Source: Flavobacterium kingsejongi (GTDB taxonomy: Bacteria > Bacteroidota > Bacteroidia > Flavobacteriales > Flavobacteriaceae). Taken from it: a stretch of DNA of 64,000 nt. Every line of letters begins with the position of its first letter. Positions within the stretch are counted from its first letter, which is position 1. A program made the position numbers and the translations under genes. The stretch spans positions 3,286,001 to 3,350,000 of the forward strand of contig NZ_CP020919.1 in assembly GCF_003076475.1 (NCBI RefSeq). The letters run 5' to 3'. Shown here in pieces: positions 46,694 to 54,993 of this stretch. Under the pieces are notes generated by a model. That model worked only from the letters and a program-made list of their open reading frames with translations, did no database searches and was not told the origin of the DNA.

Positions 46694-47112
46694 ATGCGAA
46701 TGAATAAAAATGGTGAAATTTTAATTGTTGATGATGATCAGGACGATCATGATGTTTTAGCCGATATCTTTAAGGAATTAAATTATAGCAACGAAATACG
46801 CTATTTCTTTAATGGTTTTGATCTATTAGATTATTTGAGACAACCTACGACAAAACCGTTTCTGATCCTTTCTGATATCAATATGCCAAAAATAGACGGC
46901 TTTGACCTTCGAAGCCAGATATTCCAAAATGAAGAATTACGGACCAAATGCATTCCGTACCTCTTTTTTACTACCCATGCAAACGATCAATTCGTAAAAG
47001 ATGCGTACCAATGTCTGTACAGGGTTTTTTCCAAAAGCCCAACAGTTATAACGAACTCAAAAATACGATCTTTAAAATCATGGAGTATTGGAAAGAGTGT
47101 TATGCACCTTAA
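46694..47112 (+). pseudogene. single-domain response regulator with frameshift
   Basis: The receiver domain starts MNKNGEILIVDDDQDDHDVL (acidic pocket DDD) and has the phospho-acceptor Asp in ILSDINMPKIDGFDL and the conserved Thr in FFTTHAND. After DAYQ (about 47010) the frame breaks; one frame over, the expected ending SVQGFFQKPNSYNELKNTIF ... YWKECYAP follows to TAA 47110-47112, including the conserved Lys of the KP motif. One base is missing around 47010-47013. As read, translation would continue in the wrong frame to 47179. Single-domain regulators of this type act in phosphorelays with the hybrid or PAS kinases. It lies between the small-ORF unit and the DUF2892/SRPBCC gene. Confidence 0.8.
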
Positions 47113-47210
47113 AAACAAATACTTACTATTAGTGACTGCTCCACGCCTATTGGGCGATGGGGCAGTTTTATTTTTTTAGCAAATGAGAATCATATAACAA
47201 TATATAAAAA

Positions 47211-47248
47211 TTGTATAACGGGATATTATGCCAAAAAGTCCAACTTTG
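47211..47248 (+). promoter_or_regulatory. predicted shared stress-regulon promoter, copy 3
   Basis: TTGTATAA box, 25 nt, ACTTTG ending at 47248; 52 bp before the ATG of the DUF2892/SRPBCC gene. A second CATATAA box lies 21 nt upstream (47190). Confidence 0.5.
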
Positions 47249-47300
47249 AAACTAACAAACAAACTATCTCTTATAATTATTTAATTAAAACCAGAACGCC

Positions 47301-48146
47301 ATGGGATTACATCACACCGACCTGAAAAATCAAGGTAATTCGAAAGGTCAAAATGCTACACCAGAAGGAACATTTTCACGAATAGACCCATCCGGAACCA
47401 GTCCGAACCGCTATGAAAACATTTATAGTAAAGATCAGGATGAAGACTATAGAAAGAGCTGTAAAAGCAAAGATAAAAACTGTGTCATCCCGGGAGTTGA
47501 AGTCAATGTAAGTAAAATAGAACGCCTCCTTATGATTGCAGCAGGATCTTTCCTGGTATACAAAGCCATCAAAGGACGTAAGAAAAATATAGGCCAGGGT
47601 ATTGCAGGGGGAACAATGATTGCCCGTGGCATTAGCGGCTACTGTCCGGTATATGATGCTTTGGGACAAGGAGGGCTAATGAAAAGTGCGAATATCAATA
47701 TCCACACCGCCGTAGAAGTTAGCAAACCTATCAATGAAGTATATGCTTTCTGGCGCAATTTAGAAAATTTGCCCCTATTCATGAAACACCTGGATAGTGT
47801 AGACGAAAAAAACAACCTTACTTCTATATGGAAAGCCAAAATCCCCGGAGGTATTGGTACGGTAGGATGGAAAGCGGAAATCCTGATGGATGAACCTGAA
47901 AAAGTATTGAGCTGGCACTCCCTTCCAGGATCTACAATTAATAATGCCGGAAAAGTTTCCTTTACAAAAACAGGATCCGGCAGCACCACAGTAGATGTTG
48001 TAATTTCATACCATGCGCCACTGGGAACAGCTGGTGAAGCCGCTGCTAAATTACTGAATCCGATCTTTGAAAAAATGGTCAAAAAAGACATCCAAAACTT
48101 TAAAGACTATATTGAAAGTCAACCACAGCACGCCTTAATCAATTAA
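47301..48146 (+). CDS. DUF2892-like membrane segment plus SRPBCC domain protein
   Basis: A 281-residue protein. Residues ~70-120 contain IERLLMIAAGSFLVYKAIKG and GQGIAGGTMIARGISGYCPVY, the DUF2892-like membrane hairpin. Residues ~135-275 form an SRPBCC/polyketide-cyclase-type domain (NIHTAVEVSKPINEVYAFWRNLENLPLFMKHL ... KILMDEPEKVLSWHSLPGS). This fusion is widespread as a stress-induced protein in many phyla; its ligand is unknown. The first ~65 residues are polar and look disordered. It has its own predicted regulon promoter and a terminator 25 bp after the stop. Confidence 0.85.
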   Translation: MGLHHTDLKNQGNSKGQNATPEGTFSRIDPSGTSPNRYENIYSKDQDEDYRKSCKSKDKNCVIPGVEVNVSKIERLLMIAAGSFLVYKAIKGRKKNIGQGIAGGTMIARGISGYCPVYDALGQGGLMKSANINIHTAVEVSKPINEVYAFWRNLENLPLFMKHLDSVDEKNNLTSIWKAKIPGGIGTVGWKAEILMDEPEKVLSWHSLPGSTINNAGKVSFTKTGSGSTTVDVVISYHAPLGTAGEAAAKLLNPIFEKMVKKDIQNFKDYIESQPQHALIN

Positions 48147-48169
48147 TATTGCCTATTATAGGCTGAATT

Positions 48170-48213
48170 AAAAAACACTGGACTATTCTAATACGAATGC
48201 TCAGTGTTTTTTG
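48170..48213 (+). terminator. terminator after the DUF2892/SRPBCC gene
   Basis: AAAAAACACTG (48170-48180) pairs CAGTGTTTTTT (48202-48212), with an inner ATTC/GAAT stem. Confidence 0.85.
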
Positions 48214-48254
48214 ATTTTTAGTTTGTCACCATCATTTACTTAAAAAAAATCCAA

Positions 48255-49382
48255 ATGGAACCTACAGATCCTACCCCAGATCAATGCAATTTGATACCAC
48301 ATCATTCCGAAAAGGCCTTTAATGACCTTATGGAAATTGCTTCAATTATGTGCAATAAATCGACTGCATTGCTGTCTTTTTTAGATTCCAACCTGAAAAT
48401 TTTCGAAACTCATTTTGATACGGTTATTTTTCGTATCCCTATTGAAAAAAGCTTTTGTCAATATACCATTGAAAATACCGAGGGTATCTTTATCATTCCC
48501 GATGCCCAAATCGATGTGCGCTTTAAGGATAATGCCCTGGTGACGGACTATCCCTTCATTCGCTTTTATGCCGGTGTACCGTTACGCCTTCAAAATGGGC
48601 AGGTGATTGGCGCTTTATGTGTGATTGATAATACACCCGGAACCTTAAATGAGGAGCAACAACGCATCCTGAAAATAATAGCCGCTAAAATCAGTACAGA
48701 ACTGGACAAACGTGAGAAAGACCTGAAAACGAAAATACGGCTAAAGGATCTCAACCGCCAGTTGAACTACCTTACTACTGAGTTCTATAGTGCACAGCAA
48801 AGTGCCAATTTTGGAACATGGACCTGGGATATCGAAAAGAAAGTCTTTGAGTTTTCTCCCAACCTGATCCATCTTTTTGGTTTTGAAAACCGAAAGTCAT
48901 CGGAAATTGAAATCCAGGAGTGGATGAACAAAATCCATCCGGAAGACCTCCCGGCTGTAAAAAACAGCCTGAGAGCCTCGAGGGAAACTACAGAGAGCCA
49001 GTCAGTCGAATACCGTATTTTTGATGCCAACGGCACAATACAATGGATGCTTTCTGAAAACGAGCTAATAGTATCCAATGGAAAACCCGCCAAGCTGAAA
49101 GGGCTGGTAATCAACATAACGGCCAAAAAGGAATACACTGCCATGCTGGAAGAAATTTTGTTTTCCATTTCCCATGTGATGCGCAGGCCTGTAGCCAATA
49201 TGCTCGGACTTTGTGAAAACCTGCCTTCCGATAATATTCCCCAGGCACAAATCCGGGAACAAATTAACTATTTTAAGAAAGTGGCTTTAGAAATGGATTC
49301 CTATATACGGGAACTCAACGACGTTTTCCATAAAAGGAAAAACAAGTTCTCCGTTGATTCCGCATTCAAGCACTGTCTGTAA
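48255..49382 (+). CDS. GAF-PAS sensor protein with a lone histidine helix, no ATPase domain
   Basis: A 375-residue protein. A GAF domain (about 15-160, with FCQYTIENTEGIFIIPDAQID and FYAGVPLRLQNGQVIGALCVID) precedes a PAS_3-type domain (about 185-290, WDIEKKVFEFSPNLIHLFGF ... IHPEDLPAVKNSL). The C-terminal ~85 residues resemble a histidine-kinase dimerisation helix, with SISHVMRRPVANMLGL in place of the H-box. There is no N/G-box ATPase domain before the stop codon. It may be a signalling scaffold or phosphotransfer partner of the response regulator 1.1 kb upstream. It lies 22 bp before the yihY-like gene. Confidence 0.8.
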   Translation: MEPTDPTPDQCNLIPHHSEKAFNDLMEIASIMCNKSTALLSFLDSNLKIFETHFDTVIFRIPIEKSFCQYTIENTEGIFIIPDAQIDVRFKDNALVTDYPFIRFYAGVPLRLQNGQVIGALCVIDNTPGTLNEEQQRILKIIAAKISTELDKREKDLKTKIRLKDLNRQLNYLTTEFYSAQQSANFGTWTWDIEKKVFEFSPNLIHLFGFENRKSSEIEIQEWMNKIHPEDLPAVKNSLRASRETTESQSVEYRIFDANGTIQWMLSENELIVSNGKPAKLKGLVINITAKKEYTAMLEEILFSISHVMRRPVANMLGLCENLPSDNIPQAQIREQINYFKKVALEMDSYIRELNDVFHKRKNKFSVDSAFKHCL

Positions 49383-49404
49383 CCATCACGCTAATACAAG
49401 GCTT

Positions 49405-50376
49405 ATGAAAAAAGACAACACCTATAAAAAATCATTTAAAAATACATTCCATATCCTGAAACAATCTTTCACAGGGTTCATGGACGATAAAGGGCTAAAA
49501 TTAAGCGCTTCTTTATCCTATTATACGGTATTTTCGCTGGCACCATTGCTATTACTGATGATTTCCCTGGCGGGGCTTTTCTTTGGTAAAGAAGCCATAC
49601 AGGGCCATGTTTTTGCAGAAATCAATGGCCTGATTGGAAATGCTGCTGCTGCCCAGATACAGGAAATGATCAAAAGTGTAGAGCTATCCGGCAAGACCAC
49701 AACCGCAGTCATCATTGGTGCCGTAACCCTGGTTATTGGTGCAACGACCGTTTTTGGGGAAATCCAGGATTCCATTAACATGATCTGGAAAGTAAAAGCC
49801 AAACCTAAAAGAGGCTGGCTGAAACTCATCAAAGACAGGCTGCTTTCCTCCTCCCTGATTGTAGGGCTGGGATTCCTGCTTATTGTTTCCCTTATGGTAA
49901 ATGGGGCCTTGCTCGCTTTGAGTGATCTTATCAAAAGCTACTTTCCCGATATTACCGTACTACTTTTTAATATCCTCAATATTGCAATCAGCTTTGTCGT
50001 GATTACGCTTTTGTTTGGTGTTATTTTTAAAATACTGCCCGATGCTAAAATAGCCTGGAAAGATGTCCGTATGGGTGCTTTTTTCACAGCCTGCCTTTTT
50101 ATGCTGGGCCGTTACCTGATTGGCATCTACATAGAAACCACCAGTACCGGATCTGCTTATGGTGCCGCAGGATCACTGATTATTATTTTGGTCTGGGTAT
50201 ATTATACTGCTGCAATCCTTTATTTTGGTGCCGAATTTACACGGGTATATGCTGACTTTATCGGAGCCCGTATTGAGCCTGCAGATTATGCCGTCTATGT
50301 GGAAGAGCATGAAAAAGAAATTGATACGGCGGTATTGCCTAAAAAAACAACTTCTGAAAGCGATACTCGTCCTTAA
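49405..50376 (+). CDS. YihY/virulence factor BrkB family membrane protein
   Basis: A 323-residue protein with about six transmembrane helices. LSASLSYYTVFSLAPLLLLMISLAGLFFG and GSAYGAAGSLIIILVWVYYTAAILYFGAEFTRVYA are diagnostic of the YihY/BrkB family, once confused with RNase BN. Its function is still unknown. ATG 49405 (MKKDNTYKKSFKN) is chosen over an in-frame ATG 51 bp upstream that overlaps the GAF-PAS gene. Short spacing to that gene suggests co-transcription within the stress-type island. Confidence 0.9.
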   Translation: MKKDNTYKKSFKNTFHILKQSFTGFMDDKGLKLSASLSYYTVFSLAPLLLLMISLAGLFFGKEAIQGHVFAEINGLIGNAAAAQIQEMIKSVELSGKTTTAVIIGAVTLVIGATTVFGEIQDSINMIWKVKAKPKRGWLKLIKDRLLSSSLIVGLGFLLIVSLMVNGALLALSDLIKSYFPDITVLLFNILNIAISFVVITLLFGVIFKILPDAKIAWKDVRMGAFFTACLFMLGRYLIGIYIETTSTGSAYGAAGSLIIILVWVYYTAAILYFGAEFTRVYADFIGARIEPADYAVYVEEHEKEIDTAVLPKKTTSESDTRP

Positions 50377-50405
50377 AATGGTAATCATATAAGATTAGTA
50401 GGAAA

Positions 50406-50443
50406 TGTTATAAAATATAATGGCCTTGTCCTATAGATCTTTA
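50406..50443 (+). promoter_or_regulatory. predicted shared stress-regulon promoter, copy 4
   Basis: TGTTATAA box, 25 nt, CTTTA (final base differs from CTTTG). A CATATAA box is 18-19 nt upstream. It lies 27 bp before the 41-residue ORF. Confidence 0.45.
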
Positions 50444-50470
50444 CAGTACCAAAATCAAAATAGTACTGCC

Positions 50471-50596
50471 ATGAAAACGAAAACCAAAAATAACACGAAC
50501 ACCACACAGGAAACGGGTAAAAAAACATCCGCAACCAAATTAGAAACAACCACCAACAAAGTAGAAATTCCGGATTATATGTCCCACTGGACGTAA
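50471..50596 (+). CDS. small Thr/Lys/Asn-rich protein (41 residues)
   Basis: ATG 50471 to TAA 50596 encodes MKTKTKNNTNTTQETGKKTS followed by ATKLETTTNK and VEIPDYMSHWT. It is highly polar, probably disordered, with an aromatic C-terminus. A predicted regulon promoter lies just upstream and a strong terminator 22 bp downstream, so it is likely expressed on its own. No family recognised. Such small hydrophilic proteins often accompany Ku/LigD and SRPBCC genes in stress regulons. Confidence 0.6.
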   Translation: MKTKTKNNTNTTQETGKKTSATKLETTTNKVEIPDYMSHWT

Positions 50597-50618
50597 TCCT
50601 ATTGAAAAACACCTCAGG

Positions 50619-50657
50619 ATCCCCAAATTTATAAACAACTATAGATTTGGGGATTTT
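50619..50657 (+). terminator. terminator after the 41-residue gene
   Basis: ATCCCCAAAT (50619-50628) pairs ATTTGGGGAT (50645-50654), followed by TTTTG. Confidence 0.88.
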
Positions 50658-50749
50658 GTCTTTCCTGCCATCGGATTGCGTTAAAATGAAGCAACAAAAT
50701 TTAACAGAGATTCTATGGTTTCCTTATTTCTTCCTTGTAAATTTAATTC

Positions 50750-53269
50750 ATGATGGCATCCGGCCGTCTGCCCGAAACCGAAAGCCCCTGTATGACTGAA
50801 AAATTACCCTCAAAACGCTGGTTACCAAAAACTAATTTCCCCCGATGGCTTAGGATCACACTTCGCATTTTCGGGGCTTTTGTAGTACTCCTATTGCTTT
50901 CCTATATCGGTATTGCCTGGTATGTGAACGCGCATAAAAAAGAATTACTCGGAAAGATTACCGAAAAGCTAAATGAGAATATTGATGGGGAACTTACGAT
51001 AGGCAGTATGGATCCTTCTTTCCTCAAAGGATTACCCAGAATATCACTCAACCTGAAAGATGTTGTCATCAAAGATGCCCAATGGAATGTCCATCAGCAT
51101 ACGTTACTCGATGCCAAAAACTTTGATGTTTCCGTCAATACTTTGGCGCTGCTGCGGGGAGCTGTCGAAATTCGCATCATTGAGATCAGCAATGCCAAAA
51201 TCTACCTGTATACCGATGCTAATGGCTACAGCAACACCTCTATTTTTAAATCCAAAAGCAACGATACCAAAAAGGAATCATCCGATGGTGCCACCGAAAT
51301 AAAACGTTTCTACCTCGATAATGTAAGCCTGGTGATTGACAACAAAAAGGGAAATAAGCTATTTCAGTTTGATGTTGATAAAATTGATGGCCGGATGGAT
51401 TATTCTTTTTCCGACTGGGAAGCCAAAATCAATCTGAAAACCTATGCCCGAAGCTTGGCTTTTAATACCGTGCACGGCAGTTTTATCAAAGACAAACTGG
51501 TACAGGGAACCATTGCGGCGAATTATGATTCCGGAACCAAAAACATTACGGTTCTACCCAATAACCTTGATATCGGTGAAGACCGCTTCAATATCGGAGG
51601 AAAATTCAGCCTGGGAGATACAGCCGATTTTACCATCAATATCAAAACCAATATACTATGGCGCAATGCCTCTACCCTGCTTTCGCGGAATATCAGCCAG
51701 AAACTCGATCTTTTTAACCTCGAAAAACCAATTGATGTCAGCTGTGACCTTATTGGTAATTTTGATGCCGAAGGAGATCCCTCTATCGTAGTGACCGCCC
51801 AGGTTAAAGAGAATGTACTGACCATTCCGGATGCAACCATAAAAGAATGCAGCTTTACCGGCATTTTTACTAATGAATACGTGGCTGGCAAAGGATTTTC
51901 TGATGCCAATTCAGCTGTGAAATTATTGAATTTTGCTGGAAGCTATGAAGAGATTCCTTTTACCATGCAAAAAGCTTTTATCGTTGATTTTGATCATCCA
52001 ATGGCAATTGGTGATTTTAAATCCAAATTTGACTTAAAAAAACTCAACAATATTATCGGGGATGACCTGCTTCAGTTTTACAACGGCAAAGCCAGCGTTG
52101 AAGTAACCTACAAGGCACCGATTGAAAACTTTAAGCTGACGAAACCATTGGTGGAAGGGCTTATTGAAGTTGAAAATGCCAACCTGAATTATATTCCACG
52201 ACACCTGAATTTTAAAAATACAACGATCTCCCTGAATTTTAATAATGACGATCTTTTCATCAAGAACATAAAATTGCAAAGTGGTAAGAGTATCGTATTT
52301 ATGGAAGGTAGTGTGAACAATTTCCTGAACCTCTATTATACCGCTCCCGAAAAGATTGTACTGAACTGGAAGATCCGCAGCCCACAGCTGCATTTGGGGG
52401 AATTCCTGGGTTTCCTGGGACAACGCAAGCAGGTGGCGGCAGTACGTAAAAGAAGCCGGACGACTAATTTTACCAAAGAGATGAACTCCCTTTTTGAAAA
52501 AAGCAATGTCAATATGCAGCTGAAAGTAGACAAACTCTATTATAAAAAATTCCTCGCCACCAACGCTACAGCTTCCATTTTGCTTTCCGAATCGGGTATT
52601 AACCTCAACAATGTATCGGTACAGCATGCCGGTGGTACAGCAACGCTAAATGGTAAACTCTATCAGCAGGGCAAACGCAACCAGTACCAATTTCAGACAA
52701 ATGTCAATAATGTCGATATCCAAAAATTCTTCTATTCGTTTGATAATTTTGGGATGCAGTCCTTTACGTCCAAAAACCTGAAAGGCTACCTGACAGCCAA
52801 AGCCGCCATTTCGGGAGCCATCACCGATTCCGGGGATATGGTTCCGGGTACTATGAATGGAAACCTGAGCTTTGACATAAAAAAAGGCGCACTAATCGGA
52901 TTCGACCCTATTCGCAATGTCGGTAAGTTTGCCTTTCCGCTGCGTGACCTCAACACCATCACTTTTACCAACCTGAATGGCAAATTTGATATCAAAGGGG
53001 AATTGGTCACAATCAATCCGATGCAAATCAATTCCAGTGTCCTGAATATGGACATTGCCGGAATCTACTCCTTTTCAAAAGGAACCAATATAGCCCTGGA
53101 TATCCCGCTCCGGAATCCGAAAAACGATAAAAATATTGTAGATAAGGAAGAACGGAAGCTCCGTCGGAAACGAGGCATTGTATTACACCTGTTGGCGACC
53201 GATGGTGATGATGGAAAGATCAAGATCAAATGGAACGGCAACCGGAACAAAGACAATAAAGAGGAATAA
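50750..53269 (+). CDS. AsmA family protein
   Basis: An 839-residue protein. A single N-terminal membrane helix (IFGAFVVLLLLSYIGIAWYV, about residues 40-60) is followed by an AsmA domain (ITEKLNENIDGELTIGSMDPSFLKGLPRISLNLKDVVIKD) and a C-terminal AsmA-like region (FTNLNGKFDIKGELVTINPMQINSSVLNMDIAGIYSF), ending in a basic tail. These proteins are relatives of TamB and are thought to move lipids or help outer-membrane assembly across the periplasm. Other in-frame starts exist at 50753 and 50792 (MTEKLPSKRW); the last may be the true one. It stands downstream of the 41-residue gene and upstream of the 76-residue gene. Confidence 0.85.
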   Translation: MMASGRLPETESPCMTEKLPSKRWLPKTNFPRWLRITLRIFGAFVVLLLLSYIGIAWYVNAHKKELLGKITEKLNENIDGELTIGSMDPSFLKGLPRISLNLKDVVIKDAQWNVHQHTLLDAKNFDVSVNTLALLRGAVEIRIIEISNAKIYLYTDANGYSNTSIFKSKSNDTKKESSDGATEIKRFYLDNVSLVIDNKKGNKLFQFDVDKIDGRMDYSFSDWEAKINLKTYARSLAFNTVHGSFIKDKLVQGTIAANYDSGTKNITVLPNNLDIGEDRFNIGGKFSLGDTADFTINIKTNILWRNASTLLSRNISQKLDLFNLEKPIDVSCDLIGNFDAEGDPSIVVTAQVKENVLTIPDATIKECSFTGIFTNEYVAGKGFSDANSAVKLLNFAGSYEEIPFTMQKAFIVDFDHPMAIGDFKSKFDLKKLNNIIGDDLLQFYNGKASVEVTYKAPIENFKLTKPLVEGLIEVENANLNYIPRHLNFKNTTISLNFNNDDLFIKNIKLQSGKSIVFMEGSVNNFLNLYYTAPEKIVLNWKIRSPQLHLGEFLGFLGQRKQVAAVRKRSRTTNFTKEMNSLFEKSNVNMQLKVDKLYYKKFLATNATASILLSESGINLNNVSVQHAGGTATLNGKLYQQGKRNQYQFQTNVNNVDIQKFFYSFDNFGMQSFTSKNLKGYLTAKAAISGAITDSGDMVPGTMNGNLSFDIKKGALIGFDPIRNVGKFAFPLRDLNTITFTNLNGKFDIKGELVTINPMQINSSVLNMDIAGIYSFSKGTNIALDIPLRNPKNDKNIVDKEERKLRRKRGIVLHLLATDGDDGKIKIKWNGNRNKDNKEE

Positions 53270-53311
53270 GTTTCAACCCACAGGTGTTAATTATATAAAA
53301 AAATAGAAATA

Positions 53312-53349
53312 TTGTATAAAGCATTTGTGGCCTAAAAGCTGAATCTTTG
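53312..53349 (+). promoter_or_regulatory. predicted shared stress-regulon promoter, copy 5
   Basis: TTGTATAA box, 25 nt, ATCTTTG; identical box and spacing to copy 3. It is 25 bp before the 76-residue ORF. Confidence 0.5.
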
Positions 53350-53374
53350 GTATATCATAAATCATGGTTGCACA

Positions 53375-53605
53375 ATGAATAACCTCCCTAAGAAAGAGCC
53401 TGTTTCGGCCACCGAAAGCAATTCCAGTAAAAGGAAAAAGATGCCAGAACGTAAAACTGTGGAAGATGTATTGCCATCCGAACACCACAATGGCACACTG
53501 GACGCAGAAGATGGTTCTTCGATGCACCGTGATAATTTTGACAACAATCCTGACAGCACTGATGACTGGAATGCGGAACACAACCGTAGCAGTCGCCATA
53601 AATAA
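53375..53605 (+). CDS. small hydrophilic protein (76 residues)
   Basis: A very polar, acid/His/Asn-rich ORF: KKEPVSATESNSSKRKKMPE, then VEDVLPSEHHNGTLDAEDGSSMHRDNFD and HNRSSRHK at the end. Predicted to be disordered. It has a regulon-type promoter 25 bp upstream and a terminator 25 bp downstream, the same layout as the 41-residue gene. Overlapping frames on the opposite strand are shadows. Not a recognised family. Confidence 0.6.
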   Translation: MNNLPKKEPVSATESNSSKRKKMPERKTVEDVLPSEHHNGTLDAEDGSSMHRDNFDNNPDSTDDWNAEHNRSSRHK

Positions 53606-53630
53606 TGATTATTTTAGTACTACCCTTCAT

Positions 53631-53658
53631 AAAGTCCATTCCTGTAATGGACTTTTTG
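53631..53658 (+). terminator. terminator after the 76-residue gene
   Basis: AAAGTCCATT (53631-53640) pairs AATGGACTTT (53646-53655), loop CCTGT, T tail. Confidence 0.92.
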
Positions 53659-53705
53659 TTTTTAGATCAGGTCCTTAAATTTAATTTTGCCTTCACATAA
53701 AAATT

Positions 53706-53736
53706 TTGCCCCTCTGAAAAAACGGGTTACCTTTGC
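53706..53736 (+). promoter_or_regulatory. consensus promoter of the Bcr/CflA exporter gene
   Basis: TTTG (53706-53709), 19-nt spacer, TACCTTTG (53729-53736): exact match to the Bacteroidota consensus, 21 bp before the ATG. Confidence 0.85.
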
Positions 53737-53757
53737 ACCCTTCCAATAATCACAACA

Positions 53758-54984
53758 ATGTCCAGACAACGTTATATCTCCCTGATTCTTATTTTAGGAT
53801 CCTTAACCGCTTTAGGGCCCTTTTCTATTGATATGTACCTTCCGGGATTTCCGGCTATTGCAAAAGACCTGAACACAACAGTAGCCAGTATTTCCATGTC
53901 GCTATCCAGTTATTTTATTGGAATCTCAGCCGGGCAATTACTCTATGGGCCGTTACTGGATCGCTTTGGCAGAAAAAAACCACTTTATATCGGATTGGGT
54001 GTATACATATTGGCCTCGTTAGGATGTGCCTCGGCAACGACACTTGATGCCCTGATCTGGCTTCGTTTCATACAGGCTATCGGAAGTTGTGCTGCTACAG
54101 TAGCTTCTGTCGCTATGGTACGTGATTTATTCCCTGTAAAAGACAGCCCTAAAGTATTTGCATTATTAATGTTGGTGGTGGGGCTTTCCCCTATGCTGGC
54201 TCCAACAGTGGGAGGTTATGTGACCGCCTATTTTGGATGGCATACTGTTTTTATCGTTCTTGCTGTAATGGGCTTTTTATTCCTCTTAGCTTCTAAGTTC
54301 GGGCTGCCGGATACCCACAAGCCGGACCCTTCCATATCACTCAAACCGAAACCCATCATTCGTAATTTTATTATGGTGTTGCGAGAGCCTCAGTTTTATA
54401 CCTATGCCTTTACCGGTGCAGTGGCTTTTTCCGGGCTTTTTACCTACGTTGCGGCCTCTCCAATGATCTTTATGGATATTTATAACGTCGACGAAAAGGT
54501 GTACGGATGGATCTTTGCGTTTCTTTCCATTGGGATGATCGGTGGAAGTCAATTGAATTCCCTGTTACTAAAAAAATATAAAAGTGAACAGATCATTTTT
54601 GCCACCCTCGTTTCCCAGGTAGTGATTACGATCGCATTTCTAATCTGCAGCTGGTACAATTGGCTCGGTTTATATGGGACTATTGCCCTGATTTTCTTTT
54701 TCCTGCTGTGCATTGGGTTGGCCAATCCTAACAATGCCGGACTTTCATTAGCGCCTTTCGCACGAAATGCAGGAAGTGCCTCTGCTCTCATGGGAGCAGC
54801 ACAATTGGGAATGGGTGCCGTAGCCTCGTTTATAGTAGGCATTTTTACTGCAAAATCGGTTATTCCTATGGTGATGATCATGGCTGTGTCTTCCATAATT
54901 GCCTTACTGATCCTTACTTTGGGCCGCCGAAACATTAAAAATACAATCGACATCAGTGCCGACAGTGAAACCGTTTTGCACTAA
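53758..54984 (+). CDS. Bcr/CflA family multidrug efflux MFS transporter
   Basis: A 408-residue 12-helix major facilitator. The first helix region LGSLTALGPFSIDMYLPGFP and the loop GQLLYGPLLDRFGRKKPLY (A motif) are typical of the Bcr/CflA branch, as is GVYILASLGCASATTLDALIWLRFIQAIGSCAA (motif B/C). It exports drugs such as bicyclomycin or chloramphenicol, or small metabolites, using protons. It is transcribed from an excellent promoter and followed 9 bp later by the pentapeptide-repeat gene, so they form a two-gene unit. Confidence 0.93.
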   Translation: MSRQRYISLILILGSLTALGPFSIDMYLPGFPAIAKDLNTTVASISMSLSSYFIGISAGQLLYGPLLDRFGRKKPLYIGLGVYILASLGCASATTLDALIWLRFIQAIGSCAATVASVAMVRDLFPVKDSPKVFALLMLVVGLSPMLAPTVGGYVTAYFGWHTVFIVLAVMGFLFLLASKFGLPDTHKPDPSISLKPKPIIRNFIMVLREPQFYTYAFTGAVAFSGLFTYVAASPMIFMDIYNVDEKVYGWIFAFLSIGMIGGSQLNSLLLKKYKSEQIIFATLVSQVVITIAFLICSWYNWLGLYGTIALIFFFLLCIGLANPNNAGLSLAPFARNAGSASALMGAAQLGMGAVASFIVGIFTAKSVIPMVMIMAVSSIIALLILTLGRRNIKNTIDISADSETVLH

Positions 54985-54993
54985 TCCTAATTT

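Noticed and set aside
47110..47179. Native C-terminus of the response regulator as read (KNKYLLLVTAPRLLGDG...)
   Set aside because: It is out of frame with the conserved receiver ending, which is found one frame over.
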